Below, one piece after another: positions 1 through 9,293 of a stretch of 64,000 nucleotides of DNA; the stretch's first letter is position 1, and every line of letters starts with the position of its first letter. The DNA is from Pedobacter ginsengisoli (GTDB taxonomy: Bacteria > Bacteroidota > Bacteroidia > Sphingobacteriales > Sphingobacteriaceae): positions 434,001 through 498,000 of the forward strand of contig NZ_JASSYX010000003.1 of the NCBI RefSeq assembly GCF_030244015.1, written 5' to 3'. Both the position numbers and the translations under genes were made by a program. The notes under the pieces were generated by a model. That model searched no databases. It saw nothing but the letters and a program-made list of their open reading frames with translations, and was not told where the DNA came from.

Positions 1-582
1 CTGAAGCAGGCAATTGTGAGACGTGTTGATCAGAATGAAAAAGATTACTTTGTAAATGCGGGAGGCACTAAACAATGGGGACTTGAAACCTCGCTTTCCT
101 ATTGGGTCCTGCCCGCAAAGTCATCTGGTTTTATAAGAGGGCTTCAGCTGCGCAATGCTTACACCCTTAGTCATTTTAAATTTGAAGAATACCTGAACAA
201 TACCGATAATTTTTCCGGAAATGCGCTGACAGGAGTCCCCAGGGCAGTCGTGGTCAGCAGTGCCGACATCCTGCTGCCAAAAGATTTTTATGTATTTCTG
301 CAGCACAACTATACTTCAAGCATTCCTTTAAACGATGCCAACACTGTCTACGCACGGAAGTACCACTTAATCCAGGCCAAAGCAGGCTGGAGGAACCTCA
401 GGATCGGCAATACACCGGTAGAGGTATTTGCCGGGGCAGACAACCTGCTGAACCAGAAGTACAGTCTTGGCAATGACCTGAATGCTGTTGGGAACAGGTA
501 TTTTAACGCCGCAGCAACACGAAATTTCTATGCAGGGCTGGCATTAAAGTTCCATGGAAAAGAAAATAGATCCATATGGTAA
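1..582 (+). CDS. TonB-dependent receptor, C-terminal part
   Basis: This is the 3' end of an outer-membrane receptor; the reading frame is open to base 1, so the start lies outside the window. TonB-dependent receptors import siderophores, cobalamin or glycans using energy from TonB/ExbBD. The visible 190 or so residues show alternating beta-strand patterns, the motif AGADNLLNQKY (typical of the last strands of the barrel, where a family motif FxxVxNLFxxxY is common), and an aromatic-rich final strand ending in NFYAGLALKF followed by a short tail. The substrate cannot be told because the plug domain is missing. A GTG at 16 is not a real start. Confidence 0.85.
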   Translation: MKQAIVRRVDQNEKDYFVNAGGTKQWGLETSLSYWVLPAKSSGFIRGLQLRNAYTLSHFKFEEYLNNTDNFSGNALTGVPRAVVVSSADILLPKDFYVFLQHNYTSSIPLNDANTVYARKYHLIQAKAGWRNLRIGNTPVEVFAGADNLLNQKYSLGNDLNAVGNRYFNAAATRNFYAGLALKFHGKENRSIW

Positions 583-595
583 TGTTATATTCTGG

Positions 596-685
596 TTCAC
601 ACTTTCTTCACACCTCCTTCACACCAAAGCCACAAACAGGTACCTTTTTGTGAAGAAAGTGTGACTCAGGTGTGTTTCATGTGAG
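596..685. repeat. Inverted array of 11-bp-phased TTCACA units
   Basis: TTCACAC occurs at 596, 607 and 618, exactly 11 bp apart, with a degenerate fourth unit at 629. The opposite strand carries CACA cores at 649-652, 660-663, 671-674 (11 bp apart) and near 680. The two halves form a perfect 16-bp inverted repeat, 597-612 against 649-664, with a 36-base spacer. It could act as a terminator-like hairpin after the receptor gene, but there is no T run, and the helical phasing points more to a multi-site protein binding region in front of the lipoprotein gene. Function is inference. Confidence 0.6.
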
Positions 686-793
686 GGACAGTTATTTACA
701 AGACGTTTAAAGTACAGCTGGAAAACCGCGGATGGACCGGGTAATTATAATTTGGCAGGGCAATTGCAGTATTCTTTTTCCAAATCCTAAAAA

Positions 794-1294
794 ATGCAGA
801 ACATGAAATTATCATTCTTTTTTTTGGCCATGGCAGCGAGCCTGCTAACCGCCTGCAACAGCGAAAAGTCAGATAAGAAGACGGCTGACAGCACTGGGCT
901 GATTGCTGAAGATACTACATTTACAGCTACAAGACCGGCAGAAGGCAACAGCACGGAATGCTATGTCTATATTAAGAACAGGGATACGGTTTCCATGAGA
1001 CTGAATATAGCCGGTGAAGAATATACCGGTGAGCTGAACTACAGATTTTTTGAAAAGGACAAAAGCACAGGCACTTTTGCCGGCGAAATGAAAGGTGATA
1101 CCCTGATCGCTGAATACACCTTTGACGCTGAAGGGATGAGATCGGTCAGGGAAATTGTCTTTTTACGGAAAGGCGGAAACCTGGTAGAGGGATATGGCGA
1201 TATTAAAGATGAAGGCAGTAAGGTGATGTTCAAAGACAGGTCTAAACTCACTTTTGGAGATACGGTGGTGCTTGCGAGGGTGCCTTGTAATTAA
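794..1294 (+). CDS. Hypothetical lipoprotein
   Basis: I do not recognise the family. The N-terminus is a lipoprotein signal: a charged start, a run of hydrophobic residues (FFFLAMAASLLTAC) and a lipobox whose cysteine is residue 18 counted from the ATG at 803, which makes 803 as good a start as the upstream ATG at 794. The mature part is acidic and Thr/Ser-rich after the anchor and then appears mostly beta-strand. It is about 163 to 166 residues. It stands alone, between the phased repeat array and the convergent RluA-type gene. Confidence 0.75.
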   Translation: MQNMKLSFFFLAMAASLLTACNSEKSDKKTADSTGLIAEDTTFTATRPAEGNSTECYVYIKNRDTVSMRLNIAGEEYTGELNYRFFEKDKSTGTFAGEMKGDTLIAEYTFDAEGMRSVREIVFLRKGGNLVEGYGDIKDEGSKVMFKDRSKLTFGDTVVLARVPCN

Positions 1295-1313
1295 AAGATC
1301 ACTGTGACTAACC

Positions 1314-2000
1314 TTAAAATTCCTCAAAGCGTTCCCAAAAACCGTCCACAGGAAGTTTTGCAAAGATATTTACCGGTTCTTTTTTCACGGGATGAATAAA
1401 TTGCAGGCGACGCGCATGCAGGCAAATGCTGCCCTTGCGGCTTCCCCTTGGATACCCATATTTATTATCGCCCACTATGGGACAACCCAGGGTCGAAAGC
1501 TGCACACGAATCTGATGTGAACGCCCTGTAAGCGGGTCCACTTCTATCAGGTAATAGCCACCCAGCTCACCAAGCAGCCTGTAGCTGAGTTCCGCACGCT
1601 GGCTTCCGGCAACTTCTGCCTGGTGTGGCGTCACTACATTTTTTTGAGGATTCTTGACCAGCCAGTGCACCAAAGTACCTGAGGGCCTTGCGGGTTTGTT
1701 GCGCACAACGGCCCAGTAGGTTTTCTTGACTTCACGGTTCTTAAATACCGCATTCATCCGTTCCAGCGCCTTGCTGGTCTTGGCAAACAGGATGACTCCG
1801 CTTACCGGCCTGTCCAGGCGGTGCACTACGCCCAAAAAAGCACTGTTTGGTTTATTGTATTTTGCAGCCAGGTACTTTTTTACCTGTTCGTCCAAAGGTT
1901 CATCCCCTGTTTCGTCAACCTGTACAATATCCCCGGCACGCTTCATAACAGCTATGAGGTGGTTGTCTTCGTAAAGTATATCCTTATCGGTTACCGGCAT
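1314..2000 (-). CDS. RluA-family RNA pseudouridine synthase
   Basis: Enzymes of this family isomerise specific uridines in rRNA or tRNA to pseudouridine. The catalytic motif HRLDRPVSG is present with Asp63, followed by the conserved segment LFAKTSKAL and, further on, LTGRSHQIRVQL. With 228 residues there is no room for an S4 domain, so this is a short catalytic-only member closer to RluA/RluC-like single-domain proteins of Bacteroidota. Its ATG directly abuts the stop codon of panB (2000/2001), so the two are co-transcribed. The target nucleotide cannot be deduced. Confidence 0.93.
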   Translation of the reverse strand: MPVTDKDILYEDNHLIAVMKRAGDIVQVDETGDEPLDEQVKKYLAAKYNKPNSAFLGVVHRLDRPVSGVILFAKTSKALERMNAVFKNREVKKTYWAVVRNKPARPSGTLVHWLVKNPQKNVVTPHQAEVAGSQRAELSYRLLGELGGYYLIEVDPLTGRSHQIRVQLSTLGCPIVGDNKYGYPRGSRKGSICLHARRLQFIHPVKKEPVNIFAKLPVDGFWERFEEF

Positions 2001-2816
2001 TTAGTATTGCTCCTTTTCGTTAGGAAAATCCTTTGCTTTGACATCTTTAATATAAGATTGTGTAGCTTCCAGTATCCCCTCATACAGGTTCAGGTACTGA
2101 CGCAGGAACCTTGGCTTAAAGCCTTTGGTCAGTCCGATCATGTCATTCACGACCAGCACTTGTCCGTCACAGTCGGTGCCGGCACCTATACCAATGGTCG
2201 GTATGTGCAGGCTCTCCGAAACCTCCCTGGCCAGCTTGGCGGGGATCTTTTCAAGCACAATGGCAAAGCAGCCTGCTTCCTGCAGGGCCAGCGCATCTGT
2301 CTTTAGTTTTTCAGCTTCCTCTTCCCCTTTGGCCCTTACGGTATAAGTTCCAAACTTATAAATGGACTGCGGGGTCAATCCGAGATGTCCCATCACAGGA
2401 ATTCCCGCAGTGATGATGCGTACCACAGACTCGGCAATTTCAGTTCCGCCTTCCAGCTTTACACCGTGTGCGCCTGATTCCTTCATGATCCTGATTGCAG
2501 AATTTAAAGCTTCTTTTGAATTGCCCTGATAGCTTCCGAAGGGAAGGTCTACAACCACAAACGCACGTTTTGCTCCCCGTACTACGCCCTGGGCATGATA
2601 GATCATCTGATCTAAGGTGATAGGAAGGGTCGTTTCATGTCCGGCCATCACATTGGAAGCCGAATCGCCCACCAGCAATACATCCACACCAGCATCGTCA
2701 AGAATGGTCGCCATAGAATAATCGTAAGCAGTCAGCATTGCAATCTTTTCTCCGCTGTGCTTCATCTCCTGAAGTATGTGTGTGGTTATCCGTTTAACTT
2801 CTTTATTTACAGACAT
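2001..2816 (-). CDS. panB: 3-methyl-2-oxobutanoate hydroxymethyltransferase
   Basis: PanB transfers a hydroxymethyl group from methylene-tetrahydrofolate to 2-oxoisovalerate, the first step to pantoate and coenzyme A. Recognisable segments are [10 protein letters not shown] near the N-terminus, [23 protein letters not shown] with metal-binding Asp, the VKLEGG segment and [15 protein letters not shown] near the end. I place the start at the ATG at 2816 (MSVNKEVKR), which matches homologues; an upstream in-frame ATG at 2840 would add eight unusual residues and would lie inside the promoter-like TAATTTTG at 2838-2845 (minus strand). panC is not adjacent. Confidence 0.96.
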   Translation of the reverse strand: MSVNKEVKRITTHILQEMKHSGEKIAMLTAYDYSMATILDDAGVDVLLVGDSASNVMAGHETTLPITLDQMIYHAQGVVRGAKRAFVVVDLPFGSYQGNSKEALNSAIRIMKESGAHGVKLEGGTEIAESVVRIITAGIPVMGHLGLTPQSIYKFGTYTVRAKGEEEAEKLKTDALALQEAGCFAIVLEKIPAKLAREVSESLHIPTIGIGAGTDCDGQVLVVNDMIGLTKGFKPRFLRQYLNLYEGILEATQSYIKDVKAKDFPNEKEQY

Positions 2817-2837
2817 GGCGCTATCGTTTTGTACCCG

Positions 2838-2845
2838 CAAAATTA
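2838..2845 (-). promoter_or_regulatory. Candidate panB promoter -7 element
   Basis: Read on the minus strand the site is TAATTTTG, matching the Bacteroidota -7 consensus TAnnTTTG. It lies 21 bases upstream of the chosen panB start at 2816. No TTTG is seen at the usual distance upstream. Confidence 0.4.
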
Positions 2846-2881
2846 GGTTTTACAATTGAGAATAAAGGAGATTTAAAAAAA

Positions 2882-2914
2882 TTGAAATAAAACCACGCAA
2901 ATCTCCTATATTTG
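2882..2914 (+). promoter_or_regulatory. Candidate carA promoter
   Basis: TTG at 2882-2884 and TATATTTG at 2907-2914 fit the Bacteroidota form TTG-N17-23-TAnnTTTG (spacer 22). The start codon of carA is 71 bases downstream, leaving a leader of about 65 bases that contains a T-rich stretch. Confidence 0.5.
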
Positions 2915-2985
2915 TACCCCGAAATGAACGGATTCTATAACAGCACATTCTTCTTTTTTTACACCACCAAATTTTCATTATTACC

Positions 2986-4098
2986 ATGACTAACTATATA
3001 AAGTTACCTGCGATCTTGTTACTGGCAGATGGTACTGTTTACTACGGTAAAGCCGCGGGCAAAATAGGCACAACCACAGGTGAGATCTGTTTCAATACGG
3101 GAATGACCGGGTACCAGGAAATCTTTACTGATCCATCATACTTCGGACAGATCATGGTCACTACCAATGCGCACATTGGTAATTATGGGATCCATAAAGA
3201 TGAAATTGAGTCAGGCAGCATCAAAATTGCCGGTCTGGTCTGTAAAAACTACAACATCGGCTTTAGCCGTAAAGAAGCTTCAGAGTCTATACAGGATTAT
3301 TTCCAGAATGAGAATATTGTAGGCATTTCTGACATTGATACCCGTGCACTGGTACGCCATATCAGAAATAAAGGCGCGATGAATGCGATCATTTCATCTG
3401 AGATCACTGATCTGGAAGAACTGAAAACGAGACTTGCAAAAGTCCCTTCGATGGATGGCCTGGAGCTGTCCTCTCAGGTATCCACTAAAGAACCTTACTT
3501 CTACGGCTCACCGGACGCTGCACTTAAGATTGCGGCGCTGGACCTGGGCATCAAGAAAAACATCCTGCGCAATTTTGACAACAGGGACGCTTATGTACAG
3601 GTATTCCCCGCCAAAACTACATTTGAAGAAATGGACAAATGGGGTGCCGACGGTTATTTTATCTCGAATGGCCCTGGTGATCCTTCGGCAATGCCCTACG
3701 CCATTGAGACTGTTAAAAAGGTACTGGGCGCCGGCAAGCCTATGTTCGGCATCTGCCTTGGGCACCAGCTGCTTGCCGAGGCAAACGGGATCGGGACGAT
3801 GAAAATGTTCAACGGACACAGGGGATTGAACCACCCGGTCAAAAACATCATCAAAGACCATTGCGAAGTTACTTCTCAGAACCATGGTTTCGGCGTGATT
3901 CCTGACGAAGTTAGAAATTCAGATAAGGTAGAGATCACCCACCTCAATTTAAATGACCAAAGTATAGAAGGCATCCGTGTAAAGGGTAAAAAGGCATTTT
4001 CAGTACAATACCACCCTGAGTCTTCACCCGGCCCTCACGATTCGCGTTATCTTTTTGACGATTTTATTGCCATGATAAAGGGCGAACTGGCCTGGTAG
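2986..4098 (+). CDS. carA: Carbamoyl-phosphate synthase small subunit
   Basis: CarA is the glutaminase subunit that feeds ammonia to CarB for carbamoyl phosphate, used in pyrimidine and arginine synthesis. Residues 1-150 form the CPSase small-chain domain (with FNTGMTGYQEIFTDPSY). The class I glutamine amidotransferase domain follows, with FGICLGHQL containing the nucleophile Cys257 and the partner residues His343 and Glu345 in QYHPESSPGP. Length (370) is normal. carB is not next to it; the following gene is an unrelated ABC transporter, and a hairpin terminator separates them. Confidence 0.97.
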   Translation: MTNYIKLPAILLLADGTVYYGKAAGKIGTTTGEICFNTGMTGYQEIFTDPSYFGQIMVTTNAHIGNYGIHKDEIESGSIKIAGLVCKNYNIGFSRKEASESIQDYFQNENIVGISDIDTRALVRHIRNKGAMNAIISSEITDLEELKTRLAKVPSMDGLELSSQVSTKEPYFYGSPDAALKIAALDLGIKKNILRNFDNRDAYVQVFPAKTTFEEMDKWGADGYFISNGPGDPSAMPYAIETVKKVLGAGKPMFGICLGHQLLAEANGIGTMKMFNGHRGLNHPVKNIIKDHCEVTSQNHGFGVIPDEVRNSDKVEITHLNLNDQSIEGIRVKGKKAFSVQYHPESSPGPHDSRYLFDDFIAMIKGELAW

Positions 4099-4141
4099 TC
4101 TAAATTTCACCCGGCAAATACATCATTTTACCGATATTTTC

Positions 4142-4170
4142 AAAAGAAGTAACCCCTGGTTACTTCTTTT
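4142..4170 (+). terminator. Hairpin terminator after carA
   Basis: A 13-bp perfect stem, AAAAGAAGTAACC (4142-4154) with GGTTACTTCTTTT (4158-4170) and a 3-base loop, ends in a T run. It closes carA 44 bases after its stop. Confidence 0.75.
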
Positions 4171-4197
4171 CGCATAAAACCTTATTACATTTAAGCC

Positions 4198-4968
4198 ATG
4201 AATAACACTAATGCGATCATAAGTGTCAAAAATCTGGTCAAAAAATACGATGATTTCACTGCTGTAAACGGAATTACTTTTGACGTTTATGAAAATGAGA
4301 TCTTCGGGTTATTAGGGCCTAACGGAGCGGGAAAGACCACTACACTGGAGATCATTGAGACCCTTCGGGAAAAAACTTCCGGGGAGGTGCTGGTTGATGG
4401 CTTTTCTGTAGACCGCGAAGCGTCAAAGATCAAAAGGATCATTGGGGTACAGCTACAGGCTGCCGGCTATTACCCCAATCTTAATCTTGTTGAGCTCATG
4501 GAGCTTTTTTCCGGGCTGTATGGTGTAAACATCAGACCCATGGAGATGCTGGAAAAAGTCAACCTGCAGGATAAGGCAAAGGCAAAATACAAAGCACTGT
4601 CAGGTGGGCAGAAACAGCGTTTCTCCATCGCTACTACGCTGATCAATTCTCCAAAGATCATCTTTCTGGATGAGCCGACCACGGGGCTTGACCCCCAGGC
4701 ACGCCGTAATTTATGGGACCTGATCATTGACATCAGAAATAACGGGACCACAGTAGTGCTCACCACACATTATATGGACGAGGCCGAACAGCTCTGCGAC
4801 CGGGTGGCTTTTGTAGAGCGGGGAGAGATCATCGTGCTGGATACTCCGGACAACCTGATCGACAACCTGGTCAGCAGTGGATTTGAACGAAAAAAAGAAG
4901 TTAAAAAAGCCAATCTGGAAGATGTTTTTATCCATCTCACCGGCAAAGAATGGCGGGAAGACAATTAA
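4198..4968 (+). CDS. ABC-2 type exporter, ATP-binding subunit
   Basis: This is the nucleotide-binding half of an ABC-2 type exporter (CcmA/DrrA-like). Walker A is GPNGAGKT at residues 41-48, the signature is LSGGQKQR near 137, Walker B is IIFLDEPTTGLDP near 155, and the switch His is in TTHYMDEAEQL. The last 40 residues resemble the short regulatory tail of DrrA-type subunits (NLEDVFIHLTGKEWR). Its stop is four bases before the permease gene, so the two act as one transporter. The substrate is unknown; DrrA homologues move drugs or lipids. Confidence 0.93.
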   Translation: MNNTNAIISVKNLVKKYDDFTAVNGITFDVYENEIFGLLGPNGAGKTTTLEIIETLREKTSGEVLVDGFSVDREASKIKRIIGVQLQAAGYYPNLNLVELMELFSGLYGVNIRPMEMLEKVNLQDKAKAKYKALSGGQKQRFSIATTLINSPKIIFLDEPTTGLDPQARRNLWDLIIDIRNNGTTVVLTTHYMDEAEQLCDRVAFVERGEIIVLDTPDNLIDNLVSSGFERKKEVKKANLEDVFIHLTGKEWREDN

Positions 4969-4972
4969 AAAA

Positions 4973-6064
4973 ATGAGTAAATCCTATAGTAATACAAAAG
5001 CTACGCTGGCCCTTGCAAAAGCGAGTTTCCGTTCCATTATGCGCAGCCCGTCGGCGGTCGTCTTTACACTGGCTTTTCCACTGATCTTTATCCTTGTATT
5101 TGGATTTTTAGGCGGCGGTGGTGTCCATGTAGACGTAGCAGTAGCACCAGGTTCTGATCTGCAAAACCCGGTGATAAAGGCGCTTGAAAACATCAGTGTC
5201 ATACGCCTGGTCAAAGACAAAGATGCTGCTGAGATCAGAACAGCACTCGAAAAAGGAAATTATGATGCAGTAATTGAGGTGCAAAGAAATAAAGCAGGTA
5301 CACCGGCTTATATGGCCAATGTAACATACACTTCTGCTTCTTTGGATAAAGGTAATATCCTTAAATCTGTATTGAACAACCTCCTTTTCACGCTGAACAG
5401 CAAAGATGTAAGGCCGACCGTGGCTCAGCTCAACGAAAGTACGGTGAAAGGCAGGATCTACAGGACCATAGATTTTATACTTCCCGGTCAGCTTGGTTTC
5501 TCTTTACTGAGCACCGGTGTATTCGGCACTGCCTTCGTGTTTTTTAGTTTGAGACAGAACCTGGTGATCAAACGCTTTTTCGCAACACCCGTCAGCAGAT
5601 CCAGTATTGTATTTGGAGAGGGCATCGCAAGAATTGGCTTTGCTTTACTGGGGGCCATATTCATCATCCTGATCGGGCACTTTTTCTTTAAGTTTACCTT
5701 GATCCATGGTGTCATCACAGTATTAAACATGCTCTTGCTCGCCCTGATTGGCCTGATCGTATTTATGGGTTTTGGCTTTGTCGTATCAGGTGTGGCCAAA
5801 AGCGAAAGTACCATTCCTCCTATTTCCAATATCATTACTTTACCCCAGTTCCTGTTGTCAGGCACTTTTTTTTCTATCGATGCATTTCCTTCCTGGCTGC
5901 AGCCGATCAGCCGTGCACTGCCGCTGACCTACCTGAACGATGCCATGCGAAAAGTGGCCTTTGAGGGAGCAGGACTGTGGGACGTAAAACATCAGATCCT
6001 GATCCTGGTCATCTGGGGAATTGGCATCTACGCAGTGGCGGTAAAGGTATTCAAGTGGGAATAA
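4973..6064 (+). CDS. ABC-2 type exporter, permease subunit
   Basis: Partner of the preceding ATPase. There is one membrane segment near residues 25-45 (PSAVVFTLAFPLIFILVFGF), a periplasmic domain of about 140 residues, then five C-terminal membrane helices, the usual ABC2_membrane layout. The family signature near the end (SGTFFSIDAFPSWLQPISRALPLTYL, here interrupted for brevity) is intact. I chose the ATG at 4973, four bases after the ATPase stop, because an upstream frame extension would overlap the ATPase by 90 bases. 363 residues. Confidence 0.92.
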   Translation: MSKSYSNTKATLALAKASFRSIMRSPSAVVFTLAFPLIFILVFGFLGGGGVHVDVAVAPGSDLQNPVIKALENISVIRLVKDKDAAEIRTALEKGNYDAVIEVQRNKAGTPAYMANVTYTSASLDKGNILKSVLNNLLFTLNSKDVRPTVAQLNESTVKGRIYRTIDFILPGQLGFSLLSTGVFGTAFVFFSLRQNLVIKRFFATPVSRSSIVFGEGIARIGFALLGAIFIILIGHFFFKFTLIHGVITVLNMLLLALIGLIVFMGFGFVVSGVAKSESTIPPISNIITLPQFLLSGTFFSIDAFPSWLQPISRALPLTYLNDAMRKVAFEGAGLWDVKHQILILVIWGIGIYAVAVKVFKWE

Positions 6065-6140
6065 TAATGCTCAAAATCCTTGAAAATAAGGCCCTAATGA
6101 AAAAATATTCCGATCAAACCGTATAATTTAAAATTTATTC

Positions 6141-6148
6141 TAACTTTG
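6141..6148 (+). promoter_or_regulatory. Candidate eno promoter -7 element
   Basis: TAACTTTG matches the TAnnTTTG consensus; the start codon of eno lies 63 bases further. No clear TTTG is seen about 19 bases upstream, so this is a partial match. Confidence 0.4.
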
Positions 6149-6154
6149 GATAAT

Positions 6155-6185
6155 GCCTTAGTAATTGTAATTTTTACACTAAGGC
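6155..6185 (+). promoter_or_regulatory. Hairpin in the eno leader
   Basis: GCCTTAGT (6155-6162) pairs perfectly with ACTAAGGC (6178-6185) across a 15-base A/T-rich loop. It lies between the candidate promoter and the enolase start codon, so it would be in the 5' untranslated RNA, where it may affect stability or translation of this highly expressed gene. Confidence 0.45.
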
Positions 6186-6199
6186 TAATTAACTAATAA

Positions 6200-7510
<1,311 letters not shown>

Positions 7511-7540
7511 ATCGTAACAGTATTATTGACATACCTGTTA

Positions 7541-7577
7541 AAAGGCCCGGCTGCGTCATGCAGCCGGGCCTTTTTTT
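7541..7577 (+). terminator. Intrinsic terminator after eno
   Basis: GGCCCGGCTGC and GCAGCCGGGCC form a GC-rich 11-bp stem (extended by A/T pairs) with a 5-base loop, followed by seven T. It is 30 bases after the eno stop codon. Confidence 0.92.
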
Positions 7578-7884
7578 GTTTCATACAGAACCCACCGCAT
7601 ATTATTCCTGTAATCCAAGCAAGCAGCACTCATTATCCAAATTAAATTCTGTTTTAAATCAACAATTGGACATAATTAATTGAAAAATCACAAACACAAG
7701 GAATTAACAATTCTACTTCCGACCTTCGGCCCTGAAATAAAACATTAAGGTACTTTACTCCGGAACGATCATCCGGGGATAAGTTCACAGGGAGTGGTTA
7801 TCCTGTGGTCAACAAATCATTTTCATAAAATGGTTAAAATTTAGGTTTAACAGCAGGACCGTTCCGGATGGAAGTTCCTGCTGT
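7578..7884. other. Intergenic stretch, no gene seen
   Basis: Between the eno terminator and the nucleoside hydrolase stop codon I find no open frame with coding character. There are short inverted repeats: CACAGG (7786-7791) with CCTGTG (7802-7807), and AACAGCAGGA (7849-7858) with TCCTGCTGTT (7876-7885). The second lies at the end of the minus-strand nucleoside hydrolase gene and may terminate it, though its T run is weak. Confidence 0.5.
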
Positions 7885-7885
7885 T
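7849..7885 (-). terminator. Possible terminator of the nucleoside hydrolase gene
   Basis: A perfect 10-bp stem (7849-7858 with 7876-7885) touches the TAA stop codon of the minus-strand gene. Downstream on that strand is an A/T-rich stretch without an uninterrupted T run, so efficiency is doubtful. Confidence 0.45.
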
Positions 7886-8904
7886 TATGGTTCAAAGCCC
7901 ATCAGGTTTTCTATAATAGCGGCCGTCCTTTCATAAGGATATTTGTGGGTGATGAAATAATGTTCTGCGTTGATCTCCGGATTCCAGGTATTGAAGCCCT
8001 GACCGTCTGCAATGAACTTTCCCGGCCCGTTTACGTAAAAATATTTCCCGGCTCCTCTAACCGCACATAAAACTGCCGTCTGGTCCCATGAAGGCCTATT
8101 GCTCTGAGGATTTTTATCGTATGTTTTTAAGTTATACCGGTATGCCCATGCCACTGGATTTTTATTAGTATCCATCTTCGCAACGCCTGCTCCGGTCATG
8201 ATGTGCTGCCCTATCTCAAACCCACTAAATAAAATAGGTTTTGGCCATTTACTGAAAGCTTCAAAAGAAGCTTGTGCGTCCTTTTCTACGTTAAATTCTT
8301 TTCCCTGCGGAAAAGCACCCGCCATAGCCACCCAGTTCTTCACTTTCTTTTTTACCAGGTCAACTCCTGAAAGACCGGAGAATTTGTCCGCCTTTGAATT
8401 GAGCAGGTCCCTGATGTTCGATATAAATCCCACTGTGACAATAGTTACACTATTGTCAGCCTGTTTCGCAAGTACTTTTCTGTAAACTTCAACAGCGGCA
8501 GGGTAACTTTCAACTTTTTTTTTCATGAGAAAACGGGTGACAAGCGAATCATTCCAGTTATTACCCGCTGTGAAGCCCGGCGATCCAGTCGATGCAACAC
8601 CAATGGGCATATCCGCCCTCCCAAAATACCGGTTAAACACTTCGATAGTAGGCGCTATTGAAGGATGCGCATCACTTGCTATGGTAGCTAGTATCTCACA
8701 TTCGCCCCTTTCTGCCAGTGCATACAGCAATGTAATGGCGCCAACATCGTCATAATCCGGGCCCATATCTGTGTCAAATATGATGAGGGGCCTGCTGCTC
8801 TTTTTCGTCTTTTCCTGCGGAGCAGACCAGCCACCTGATAGAATAAGCGTACTGAAAACCAGTACAGACCAGCCGATTGATTTAATTTTCCTGTTCAAGA
8901 TCAA
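7885..8904 (-). CDS. Secreted inosine-uridine preferring nucleoside hydrolase-like protein
   Basis: Nucleoside hydrolases cleave the N-glycosidic bond of nucleosides; the calcium site is the Asp cluster near the N-terminus, here DTDMGPDYDDVGA at about residue 44. A second family motif, the segment around TIVTVGFISNIRDLL, is also present. A signal peptide (GWSVLVFSTLILSGGWSA) sends it to the periplasm, which suggests nucleoside salvage from outside. The only in-frame starts upstream of the signal peptide are TTG codons (8904 or 8898), preceded by a stop, so this gene uses a non-ATG start. 339 residues. It sits between eno and the ftsB-like gene on the other strand. Confidence 0.88.
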   Translation of the reverse strand: MILNRKIKSIGWSVLVFSTLILSGGWSAPQEKTKKSSRPLIIFDTDMGPDYDDVGAITLLYALAERGECEILATIASDAHPSIAPTIEVFNRYFGRADMPIGVASTGSPGFTAGNNWNDSLVTRFLMKKKVESYPAAVEVYRKVLAKQADNSVTIVTVGFISNIRDLLNSKADKFSGLSGVDLVKKKVKNWVAMAGAFPQGKEFNVEKDAQASFEAFSKWPKPILFSGFEIGQHIMTGAGVAKMDTNKNPVAWAYRYNLKTYDKNPQSNRPSWDQTAVLCAVRGAGKYFYVNGPGKFIADGQGFNTWNPEINAEHYFITHKYPYERTAAIIENLMGFEP

Positions 8905-8926
8905 TTTTTACTCAATATAACCAATA

Positions 8927-8935
8927 TGTGGATAA
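8927..8935 (-). promoter_or_regulatory. Perfect DnaA-box sequence
   Basis: The minus strand reads TTATCCACA, the consensus DnaA 9-mer, in the gap between the nucleoside hydrolase and the ftsB-like gene, just upstream of the ftsB-like promoter. One such match in 64 kb is expected by chance about half the time, so function is uncertain. Confidence 0.25.
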
Positions 8936-8948
8936 GTGTATAAACTCA

Positions 8949-8979
8949 TTTGTATAAAACTCCGTTTTTTTTACCTTTG
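8949..8979 (+). promoter_or_regulatory. Promoter of the ftsB-like gene
   Basis: TTTG at 8949-8952 and TACCTTTG at 8972-8979 are separated by exactly 19 bases, a full match to the Bacteroidota consensus TTTG-N19-TAnnTTTG. The ATG follows only four bases later at 8984, so the transcript may start at or beside the start codon. Confidence 0.7.
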
Positions 8980-8983
8980 ATAA

Positions 8984-9283
8984 ATGAATCGTTTACTCGA
9001 ACTGATACGCAATAAATATATCCTCGCCGTAGTTGCATTTGCAGTATGGATGCTGTTCTTTGATAAAAACGATTTCATCGCACAATATGAATACAGGTCA
9101 GCAGTAAATAAACTTCAGGAAGAAAAAGACTTCTACGTAAAGGAAATATCCCAGGTAAAAAAAGACCTGAACGAGTTGAATACCAATCTAAGAACAGCAG
9201 AAAAGTTTGCCCGTGAAAAATACTTCATGAAAAAGGACAATGAGGATGTTTTCGTAATCGTCAAACAAGCTCCAAAAGACTGA
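8984..9283 (+). CDS. FtsB/DivIC-family septum formation initiator
   Basis: FtsB/DivIC proteins join FtsL and FtsQ at the division septum. The 99 residues show one membrane helix (YILAVVAFAVWMLFF, residues 13-27), then a coiled coil rich in Lys and Glu from about 35 to 75, and the conserved short motif AREKYFMKKDNEDVFVI near the end, which is typical of the family. In related genomes this gene often follows eno; here an opposite-strand nucleoside hydrolase lies between them. The start codon lies only four bases after the promoter -7 box. Confidence 0.9.
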   Translation: MNRLLELIRNKYILAVVAFAVWMLFFDKNDFIAQYEYRSAVNKLQEEKDFYVKEISQVKKDLNELNTNLRTAEKFAREKYFMKKDNEDVFVIVKQAPKD

Positions 9284-9293
9284 CAGGCTCCCG

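Noticed and set aside
8927..8935. Perfect DnaA box TTATCCACA as a sign of a replication origin
   Set aside because: A single box is expected by chance in 64 kb about half the time; there is no box cluster, no AT-rich unwinding element and no dnaA or dnaN gene near.
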